Below, one piece after another: positions 1-6,000 of a stretch of 7,613 nucleotides of DNA; position 1 is the stretch's first letter, and the number at the start of each line of letters is the position of its first letter. Origin of the DNA: Planctomycetota bacterium. GTDB taxonomy: Bacteria > Planctomycetota > MHYJ01 > JACQXL01. Location: contig JASEHY010000062.1 of the NCBI GenBank assembly GCA_030018555.1, forward strand, positions 1-7,613, read 5' to 3'. The position numbers and the translations under genes are program-made. Under the pieces are notes generated by a model, which was not told where the DNA came from, made no database searches, and worked only from the letters and a program-made list of their open reading frames with translations.

Positions 1-79
1 CTTCGTAGGCATCAGAACCCTCACCGAACAGCCCCTCACTACCGGGGCTATACCGGATTACACCTTTTCTCCTTGGCAT
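1..79 (-). CDS. 5' end of an unidentified gene, cut by the window edge
   Basis: An ATG at 79-77 opens a frame that stays open for 26 codons to the edge of the window. The visible residues begin MPRRKGVIRY, continue SPGSEGLFGEG and end SDAYE. A good SD (GAGAGGAG) ends 6 nt before the ATG, and this is the main reason for calling it a gene. The N-terminus is basic (RRK), then rich in Gly and Ser. There is no signal peptide or membrane segment in the visible part, and I do not recognise a family. It is preceded by a hairpin-rich leader and points the same way as all other genes here. Only about 26 residues are seen, so function is unknown. Confidence 0.6.
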   Translation of the reverse strand, partial: MPRRKGVIRYSPGSEGLFGEGSDAYE

Positions 80-115
80 AATTTTCTCCTCTCTTAGAGA
101 CTGTTAGATAGCCGA

Positions 116-133
116 CCCCGAATGCTTTCGGGG
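116..133 (-). promoter_or_regulatory. 7-bp tetraloop hairpin in the leader of the left-edge gene
   Basis: CCCCGAA and TTCGGGG form a perfect 7-bp stem around a 4-nt loop, 36 nt upstream of the ATG at 79. No T-run follows on the minus strand (the next bases are TCGGCTAT), so it is not a typical intrinsic terminator. A leader hairpin affecting mRNA stability or translation of the downstream gene is the simplest reading, but its role is inferred only from position. Confidence 0.4.
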
Positions 134-394
134 GCGGAATATCGTTACAGGCTCTTAGACCCCGATAAGTCCTGATGGGTATCGGGACGACATCGGGGCT
201 TTCATTAGTAGACAGCCGGCGGGGCCATCCGTATCTTGCTGTGGCTCGTCAAGCCCCGTTAGGGGACCACTGACACTTGTGATAGCCCCCACCGACTGGT
301 AATTTTGCAACCGCCTTAAACTCCCCTCTACCCGTTCCGGGTTCTCGCTCAGCCCTTCGGGGTTCTCGTCCTGAACCCCATCGGGGTGAAGGAA

Positions 395-410
395 GAACCC
401 GTCAGGGTTC
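395..410 (-). terminator. terminator-like hairpin after the 29-codon gene
   Basis: On the minus strand GAACCC, a TGAC loop and GGGTTC form a perfect 6-bp stem starting 27 nt after the stop of the 29-codon gene. It is followed by TTCCTTC, a pyrimidine-rich, T-biased tract. The layout fits an intrinsic terminator for the 83-aa/29-aa unit. The tract is not a pure T-run and further hairpins follow, so termination could be partial or the element could be part of a larger RNA fold. Confidence 0.4.
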
Positions 411-437
411 GTGGAGTCAAGAGGGGTAAGGGGTGTG

Positions 438-527
438 TTATTTGCTCTTCTTCTGGAGCAGGTCTAAGATAATCTCAATGACCGTCTTGATAACCTTTCT
501 CCAGAAATCGGACATTGACTTAAACAT
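438..527 (-). CDS. 29-aa amphipathic small peptide, unidentified
   Basis: A short frame starts at the ATG at 527-525 and ends with TAA at 440-438. An SD (AAAGGA) ends 7 nt before the ATG, 25 nt after the stop of the 83-aa gene, so the two look co-transcribed. The peptide begins MFKSMSDFWRK, continues VIKTVIEIILDLL and ends in a Lys-rich tail (QKKSK). Hydrophobic residues (F8, W9, V12, I13, V16, I17, I19, I20, L21, L23, L24) alternate with charged ones in a way that suits an amphipathic helix lying on or in a membrane. Size and character recall small membrane-active peptides such as type I toxins or modulins, but that is analogy only. It could also be a leader peptide or the start of a frameshifted longer product, since a +1 frame stays open to 155. 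No homologue is recognised. Confidence 0.5.
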   Translation of the reverse strand: MFKSMSDFWRKVIKTVIEIILDLLQKKSK

Positions 528-552
528 AAGTTTGTCCTTTCTACCGGAGGTA

Positions 553-804
553 TTATCCATCCTGTTCTTCCGGTAATAATTGCGCGCTTTCTTTTACCGC
601 CGCTTGTTCATCGCTTGTTACGATTTCATATCCATTCCGCCATGACATTAACGGACTGATATCAATCCATTTACCGCCGTGAAACCATCTTAGCGGCGGC
701 AAAAGCCGTTCACCTTTGGGGTAGCGGATATCATAGCATGCCGGGCATAGCCCGCGCCCCTTTGCCTTTTCCATCAAATCAAGACATCCTTGACATTTTT
801 CCAT
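553..804 (-). CDS. 83-aa protein with paired CxxC motifs (zinc-binding), unidentified
   Basis: This small soluble protein starts at the ATG at 804 behind a consensus AGGAGG with a 6-nt spacer, and no earlier start is needed. Cysteines at 4, 7, 20 and 23 form CxxC-x12-CxxC, a zinc-ribbon or treble-clef arrangement that normally holds one Zn2+ and often contacts nucleic acid or protein. The middle is Trp- and Pro-rich (W40, W46, W55) and the tail is acidic (EEQD). No signal peptide or membrane span is visible. It precedes the 29-codon gene by 25 nt and follows the 286-aa gene after a 189-nt gap holding two palindromes, so it probably starts a separate small unit or is a regulated distal part of the long run. 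Its SD is exactly complementary to its own 3' end. Specific function is unknown; similar small Zn proteins are common in phage and mobile-element DNA. Confidence 0.8.
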   Translation of the reverse strand: MEKCQGCLDLMEKAKGRGLCPACYDIRYPKGERLLPPLRWFHGGKWIDISPLMSWRNGYEIVTSDEQAAVKESAQLLPEEQDG

Positions 805-816
805 ATAATACCTCCT

Positions 817-836
817 GAAGAGAACTACACCTCTTC
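817..836 (-). promoter_or_regulatory. hairpin immediately upstream of the 83-aa gene's SD
   Basis: GAAGAG (817-822) and CTCTTC (831-836) are perfect 6-base inverted arms around an 8-nt loop. On the minus strand the stem ends one base before AGGAGG. A stem directly against an SD can affect ribosome access or protect the mRNA's 5' end. The arms are short, so chance is possible. Confidence 0.3.
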
Positions 837-902
837 TATCTAATAGTGTAAAATAGGTGGTATTATCTGGATATTTTGGTATTTATGCTGACCGATGACG
901 GG

Positions 903-925
903 AAACCCTTATTATATAAGGGTTT
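903..925. terminator. 10-bp perfect inverted repeat, weak bidirectional terminator or operator
   Basis: AAACCCTTAT (903-912) and ATAAGGGTTT (916-925) are perfect inverted arms separated by TAT. It lies about 69 nt beyond the stop of the 286-aa gene and 98 nt before the 83-aa gene. On the minus strand the stem ends in TTT and is followed by CCCGTC, so the T-tract is only three bases. It could be a weak intrinsic terminator ending the upstream run, or a symmetric protein-binding site. The sequence does not decide between these. Confidence 0.4.
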
Positions 926-970
926 AATGGAAGAATGACCGTTGGGAAATCTTGCTGACTGCTGACAACC

Positions 971-999
971 TGTTGACAATCACCACAATGATGTCAACA
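971..999. repeat. 8-bp inverted repeat straddling the 286-aa gene's stop codon
   Basis: TGTTGACA (971-978) and TGTCAACA (992-999) are perfect 8-base inverted arms with a 13-nt spacer. The right arm contains the TGA stop of the 286-aa gene (996-994). Next to it on the plus strand are two direct GCTGAC copies (GCTGACTGCTGAC) in 953-966. In RNA it would be a modest, GC-poor stem. As DNA it resembles a dimeric regulator site. Function is unassigned. Confidence 0.35.
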
Positions 1000-1854
1000 C
1001 TCATCCGGCGCTTTATAGGGAAGTAGTTCCAAACGCGGCTTATAAACGCCGTTTTCACATATAACAGGTTCTTGCTCTAAACCAAATAATGGCATTAACT
1101 TTTCGTTAAGCCGTTTCTTCGCCGTGGCAAGTTTGTCTTGTTCCTTGCTGTGCTTTTTTCCCTTGGGAATTTTCAACTCACCATGAGCAGCCAACTCTAT
1201 TAGATATGTGCTTAATGTCTTCCGCTTGCCTGTCTGTAAGGGTTGGAATTGCAGGTCCTCCACAAGTTTATATGTTTTGTCTTCGCTTTCTATCCATTGC
1301 CAATTGCCGTTTATTTTGGTTTCTATTGCCACCAATCTGTATTCAGGGTCCTTAAATTGTATCCGAATCTCGGACGGCAATGGTGTCGGATTAACGCCTT
1401 TATCAGTGCGTAACTCTTTTATTATCCGGGCAATATCAATGGTTGGTTTTTCATCTTCTTTTATGTTCTGGGGTTGTCCGTCCGGCTTTAACCTGTACCT
1501 GATGGTCTCGGTAAGAGTCAGGCCGGAAAGGTCTCTTTGGCATTGGGTGCATTCAAATGGCTCTTCTTCCTCTTCGGCTTTTTCATAGTCATCAGCACTT
1601 ATAAGATTAGGGCAATCGGGGCACTCCAAGTATTTTTCCGCCTGGAGCAATCCGGCTTTGGCAAGGCCGTCAAGGACGCCGGAAACCCGGCTCTCCTTTT
1701 CGCCGATATTGCTGGCGATGTCATCCGGCCGGAAAACAGATGAATGCACGGCGGATGACAATAATTCATCTATCTTTGCGATGGTATCTTTCAAATCAGG
1801 ACGTTCGCCTGCAAAGCGCGCGCACTCTGGAAAGAACATATTTGATATCTTCAT
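994..1854 (-). CDS. 286-aa winged-helix plus zinc-ribbon protein, unidentified
   Basis: Residues about 24-74 (KIDELLSS through VSGVLDGLAKAGLL) have the helix pattern of a winged helix-turn-helix. They are followed by CPDC (78-81), an acidic stretch EEEEE (94-98) and CTQC (102-105), which together make a zinc ribbon. The C-terminal part (about 208-280, with TLSTYLIELAAHG and AKKRLNEKL) may be a second winged helix. DNA or RNA binding is the natural inference; the exact role is unknown. The listed ATG overlaps the end of the 359-aa gene by 59 nt and has almost no SD. Alternatives are the ATG at 1839, or a TTG at 1794-1792 two bases after the upstream TGA, which would remove 20 residues, keep the winged helix and suit stop-start coupling. 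The unknown 359-aa neighbour is probably its partner. The start is uncertain; the coding call is firm. Confidence 0.8.
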   Translation of the reverse strand: MKISNMFFPECARFAGERPDLKDTIAKIDELLSSAVHSSVFRPDDIASNIGEKESRVSGVLDGLAKAGLLQAEKYLECPDCPNLISADDYEKAEEEEEPFECTQCQRDLSGLTLTETIRYRLKPDGQPQNIKEDEKPTIDIARIIKELRTDKGVNPTPLPSEIRIQFKDPEYRLVAIETKINGNWQWIESEDKTYKLVEDLQFQPLQTGKRKTLSTYLIELAAHGELKIPKGKKHSKEQDKLATAKKRLNEKLMPLFGLEQEPVICENGVYKPRLELLPYKAPDEC

Positions 1855-2875
1855 CTCTATTAGGCGTGGTAAAATTTATCCGGTTTTTGTCGCCGACCAT
1901 AATCGTATGGATTTCTCCTTCAAGCGGGTTATGGTCAACAGAGCACTTGGAAGAATCCAGCCAGTAAAAGTTTCCGAGGCGCCCAACCGAGCCCTTGCGT
2001 ATTTTGCCTATACCATCGTCTACCTCGCTCTCGCCCAAGATTGAATCACGGCAACTGGAACTCTGGAATGTGCAGGTCCGGCCGCCGGGAGACCGGTAAT
2101 CAATCCTATGCGAACGCGCCTCTGGTTTGCCTTGCGCTTCCAATTCATTGAGTTTTTTTATCGCCCTTCTCATGTCTATTTTCTCAAAACCTGTTATATC
2201 CAGGCAGGGATTAACCAATCCGGCGAATTTTTCCTCTTCTTCCTCGTATGCCGAGCCGCTGGGCAGTTGTGAAATCTGGAGTATTGCGGTATTGTCCACC
2301 AAATCCCAGGTGAAAATAACAATCCCGCGGGTAACCAGATGAAGGTATGCCCTTAATTCAATCTTACCTGCTTCTATTGTTTTCTCGCCGTCATATTCTT
2401 CCCGCCGTTCGGTGTAATCACGGCGCTCTACCGCTGAAATCTTCAATTCCTCGCCCTCTTTGTAAACAAGAGAGGAAAGGGCGAGTTTCTCCGGCAGTAT
2501 CAAAGCAAGACGGGCGTTCAGGTATTTGGAAAACCCGCTTTCTTTTAACATCTTATTAACGGACTCTGCTGTTTTCCATTTTTTCACCAGCCCTTCTGGT
2601 CCCTGGTAAAGGAAGACATGTTGCTTGCCGCCGGGCGCGACCGTGTCTATAAAATTCACCACATCCCCATATTTCAGGGTTCCGTCTTTGAGACAATCTT
2701 CCACTAACGTATGGAGTTCGTCCTTTGTTCCGTAAGCCCTGATATTATGGCTGGCCATGAATTCCCTGATAAAACCCGTCCTGAGGGCCATAAGATAATC
2801 CACAATCTTTTCACGTTCCTCTTTTGAGTAATCCGGATGCGGCAATGTTTTAATCGGTGTATTATCTGGTATCAT
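1796..2875 (-). CDS. 359-aa protein with an N-terminal SAP-like segment, unidentified
   Basis: The start at the ATG at 2875 is set by a strong SD (GAGGAG, 7-nt spacer). Residues about 34-66 (GFIREFMASHNIRAYGTKDEL, then a helix ending KDGTL) resemble a SAP-type helix-extension-helix fold, usually a DNA-binding element. This is followed by a distinctive GGKQHVFLY at 82-90. The remainder is mixed alpha/beta with an acidic patch (EEEEE, 211-215), a Cys/Ser-rich stretch near 268-276 and a basic C-terminus (RVRALCRRTS). No catalytic motif, signal peptide or membrane span is seen. It sits 32 nt after the 43-codon gene and overlaps the winged-helix/zinc-ribbon gene, so the three are probably co-expressed. 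I do not recognise the family. The overlap could also reflect a frameshift near the end, but the C-terminus looks complete. Confidence 0.8.
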   Translation of the reverse strand: MIPDNTPIKTLPHPDYSKEEREKIVDYLMALRTGFIREFMASHNIRAYGTKDELHTLVEDCLKDGTLKYGDVVNFIDTVAPGGKQHVFLYQGPEGLVKKWKTAESVNKMLKESGFSKYLNARLALILPEKLALSSLVYKEGEELKISAVERRDYTERREEYDGEKTIEAGKIELRAYLHLVTRGIVIFTWDLVDNTAILQISQLPSGSAYEEEEEKFAGLVNPCLDITGFEKIDMRRAIKKLNELEAQGKPEARSHRIDYRSPGGRTCTFQSSSCRDSILGESEVDDGIGKIRKGSVGRLGNFYWLDSSKCSVDHNPLEGEIHTIMVGDKNRINFTTPNRDEDIKYVLSRVRALCRRTS

Positions 2876-2907
2876 ATTGCATCTCCTCGGTTTCGTCTAA
2901 CCTAATT

Positions 2908-3039
2908 TTAATTCTTCCCAATCACTCCAGTCATTTCGGCAGGCAAAGGAGCATCCAATTTATCAAAGAATCGGCGCATTAACTCCTCGCCAACCGCGGT
3001 AACAAATTTCCTAAAAGTCATCCCCCGATGCCTGGGCAT
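2908..3039 (-). CDS. 43-aa basic small protein behind the helicase gene, unidentified
   Basis: The ATG at 3039-3037 is preceded by AAAGGAG with a 7-nt spacer, one of the best SD sites in the window, starting only 15 nt after the helicase stop. The peptide begins MPRHRGMTFRKFVTAVGEEL and continues MRRFFDKLDAPLPAE, ending MTGVIGKN. It is basic, with a likely amphipathic helix over residues 8-28. The frame ends at TAA 2910-2908, 32 nt before the 359-aa gene. The tail may be frameshifted: reading -1 just after the Glu codon gives NDWSDWEELKLG and a TAG at 2899-2897, which looks more protein-like and would make a 47-aa product. Its place between the nuclease-helicase gene and the unknown pair suggests it belongs with one of them. 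No family is recognised. Confidence 0.55.
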   Translation of the reverse strand: MPRHRGMTFRKFVTAVGEELMRRFFDKLDAPLPAEMTGVIGKN

Positions 3040-3054
3040 TTTAGGACTCCTTTA

Positions 3055-6000
3055 TTATGACCTGGTCAATAATTTCTGACACATCTGCTTATCATCTGTG
3101 AATAATATATGTCTATCTTCAAAATCCTTTTGGCTTTCAGCATTGTATTGCTTTTTAACATCCTTATATTCAGACTCCGACAAGATAAACGAGTCCAGAG
3201 TTATTCTTGGTTTTTTAATATTCTTTTCCACTTCTTTCAGATGATTGTATAACTGGATTTTATCATCGTTAAAATTACCACCGCAGATTTTGATGCCTTT
3301 CGGGTCTATAAAGATAATTCTTTGTTTGTCTTTTTTCTTACGCCACATAATAAAATCAGGATAATAACCGCTGGTCTGGAAAAACCCTACACCTCTTCTG
3401 GAAATATTTCTTAATAGTAATATTTTCTCGTCCTTAAACGTATCCTTATTCGTCTTCAAATATTCTCTTAACATCTTGATAAATTTAGTCTCTCCTTTAT
3501 TTAACCTTGGTGGAACGGTTGGGTAATCCTTTTCCTTACCATAAGCCACCAATGGTGTGTACAAATGTCTATCAAAATGAATAGTAGGAATTTCCTCTAT
3601 ATCCTCTTTGTATAATTTTTCTCCCTCTTTTAATAGTTGCCTAATCTTTTTAATCTCGTCTTTTTCCTTTTTGGGAATTTTTATAGTACCCCCCTCTCTT
3701 ACATAAGATAAATTCTCGTGGTCTTTGACCAGATATACTGGTTTTAATTCCCTGGATTCGCTCTTCCTTAACTTAAAGTTATAAAAACGGTCAAGATAGT
3801 TTTTCAGGATTATAATCACTATCTCCTGCAATCTACTTAAATCAGCGAATTCTTCTGGTATGACTTGTTCTGGCAACGCATATAACCCATAACAATTACT
3901 TTTAACTATATCCGGTAAATTATCCCGATTAATACCCAGATTGCCGTATTCTCGGCTGACCTTATAATTAAGCGTCTCCAGATAAATATCATCCCAGTTC
4001 AATAACTCCAAATATTTGTCTTCTAATGAAACGGGATTCTCTTCAGCGTCCGCGGTTGTTACTTCCAATCCATGGGCAAGTCCGACCTTAGGTCTTATAT
4101 CAACCCTGATTTTATTCAGAATATCATCATCTTTTTCAAGTTTCAGGAATTCTCTGCTAAAATCAAAATCCTTTGGTGTATTAAGCACATATAATCTCTC
4201 CCATTTCTTTTCATCAACGAATCTTAAATCCAATTGAATCTCCTCGTATTCCACTTCTTCCTTACCAATAGCATCCAAAAACCTATTTATGTAATCTGCA
4301 TTTAGCCCGAATATATTCAAGGTTTCTAATGACTTCACCCCGAACTTCTTCTCTTCACTTCGTTTAAGGGAAAGGTTTCTGCCTTTAAGCCGGACTCCTC
4401 TGCCGAATAACTGAATTATCTGAGGTCCTTCACCCTTGCCCATATTAATAAGTGCCATAGAGCAGACCCGCCAGGAATCCCAGCCCTCAATAAACTTCTT
4501 CGCTCCGATTAGAATATTGACATTGGAATCAAAATCATTGACCTTATTAAAAAGAGATTGACTGATATTATCAGGTTTTACCTCAATTTCCTTTTCCGTT
4601 AGTAGTTTCTTAAAACTGGAGACATCCCCAATATTTATGCACCCAAAATACTCTCCTTCTCCTATCTTTAGTCCAAGTTCACCCTCAACCGACTTAAGTT
4701 CATAAATGGCAAGTACGCCACTGGTCGCATTAAATATCCTCTGGTATATATCCTCAATTCTAAAGCCGTTTTGTCTAATCCGCTCAAAACGGTTCTTAAA
4801 TATATCATCACCCTGCGGGTCAATCAGTCCTGATTTGCCCCCAAGTATCTTATCTATATTCTCTTTTAATAACTTTTTATTATCAATAATACTCTTTAAG
4901 AACTCAACCACTTTCAGAATATCAGAATTTATCCCGGCGCCTGAGACCTTACTGCCAATAAACGCCCAGAGCGGCTTTTCAATATTATATTCCCTCAAGG
5001 ATTCCTTATTACTTTCATAAAGGAGAATCTGCTCATAGAAAGACAAAAGATTAGCGGTTAAAATCAGGTCTCTGGACTTCTCCTGAAAACTCCTTTCACT
5101 CAGATTATAAACATAGAAATCCTTACCATAACCGTCGTTGTAAAAGTATTTATATGAATAATCAAAGATGATTGCTTTGGAATACTCGTTAAGCAATTCT
5201 GTATCAAACGGACCAATCACCTGACCGAAGGTAGCGCTATATTCAAAGATAAAACCATCCTTACCAATTTCCTCTCTGGTTATTTTCCATTTCTGTTCTT
5301 CAGATGTCTGCCCCTTATGCCCCTCATCAATCAGCACCAAGTTTTTACCGGCAAAATACTCGGTCTCTACGGTTACCCTTTTGCCTTTCTTTTCTTCAGG
5401 CAGTTTTATCTTATACAGGTCAATTATCAGAACCTCATCCTGATAAAGTGATAAACTGCCGGTATCTCCGGTATATAATCTGCAAGGGACTCCGCTTTTC
5501 TGCATTTCTCTATAATGCTGGTTTGACATTCCTTCATTGGGCGTAATCAGGATGATATTATCTAATTTCTCTTGCTTGTATTTCAGAAACTGCCAGTAAT
5601 TGATATGCATTATCAGGGTCTTGCCACTACCAGTTGCCATCCAGAAAGCGAGTTTCTTGAGGTCTGCTTCTGTAAAATGAGTGAACTTGGCTGACTGTCC
5701 GCCTATCTCCTGATTCCGGCTATCTACGAATAAATTCAAGTCCGCTAAAAATTCCTTGCGGTTATTAAAATACCTCTCCAGAAATATCTCGGTAAATAGG
5801 ACTGCTATGTACTGGAAATATTTGAACGTAATATTATCCCGGCGGTTCTTGCAGAGCCGTTCTACATATTCCTTTATCGTATGGTCGTATCTCAGGATTT
5901 CTGATTGAGGTATTTTTAGCCCCTCTAATCCGATAATAGTATCTGCATAAAAACTATGTCCGCTACTATCAAATCCCTCCCGCTGTTTTTCTAATTGTTG

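Larger units (their letters stand above)
80..437 (-). other. GC-rich, hairpin-dense intergenic stretch
   Basis: This 358-nt stretch lies between the 29-codon gene and the left-edge gene and has no convincing start codon with SD. It is packed with inverted repeats: CCCCGAA/TTCGGGG with a 4-nt loop at 116-133; CCCCGAT at 160-166, which can pair with ATCGGGG at 192-198, or (as CCCGAT) with ATCGGG at 181-186; CCCC/GGGG with a 4-nt loop at 254-265, nested inside GTGG/CCAC at 241-270; CCCG/CGGG at 331-341; ACCCC/GGGGT at 375-387; and GAACCC/GGGTTC at 395-410. GGGTTCTCG occurs twice, at 339-347 and 360-368. It could be a structured non-coding RNA, a structured leader of the left-edge gene, or a cluster of intergenic repeats. 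I do not recognise a named RNA family. Confidence 0.55.
546..866 (-). promoter_or_regulatory. SD and anti-SD copies flanking the 83-aa gene
   Basis: The SD region of the 83-aa gene reads GGAGGTATTAT on the minus strand (815-805). Its exact 11-base reverse complement, ATAATACCTCC, lies on the same strand at 556-546 and includes the stop codon TAA. A third copy, ATAATACCACC, lies on the same strand upstream at 866-856 and complements the SD in 10 of 11 positions. A transcript beginning upstream of 866 would therefore carry one anti-SD before the SD and another after the gene, both able to hide the ribosome site. Alternative folding that gates translation is inference; the base matches are seen directly. 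Confidence 0.45.

Noticed and set aside
160..198. Self-cleaving ribozyme (hammerhead-like CTGATG on the plus strand near 172-177)
   Set aside because: The matching conserved core (GAAA after the stem and the cleavage triplet) is not found in a consistent fold.
174..272. Plus-strand short frame starting ATG at 176 through the hairpin region
   Set aside because: No SD, runs through palindromic GC-rich sequence, and opposes every real gene.
331..410. Repeated GGGTTCTCG and GAACCC/GGGTTC units considered as a CRISPR array
   Set aside because: Units are short, unequal and without regular spacers; no cas genes are seen.
856..870. Similarity of TATTATCTGG near 861-870 to the start of the 359-aa gene (about 2860-2870), suggesting a duplicated gene start
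   Set aside because: Only about ten bases match, the frames differ, and no further similarity follows.
1208..2559. Several plus-strand open frames of 68-128 codons opposite the two unknown genes
   Set aside because: They are antisense shadows: no SD, unlikely composition, and fully covered by better minus-strand genes.
4016..5546. Plus-strand frames of 73-104 codons inside the helicase gene
   Set aside because: Antisense to conserved helicase motifs; no SD or protein-like features.
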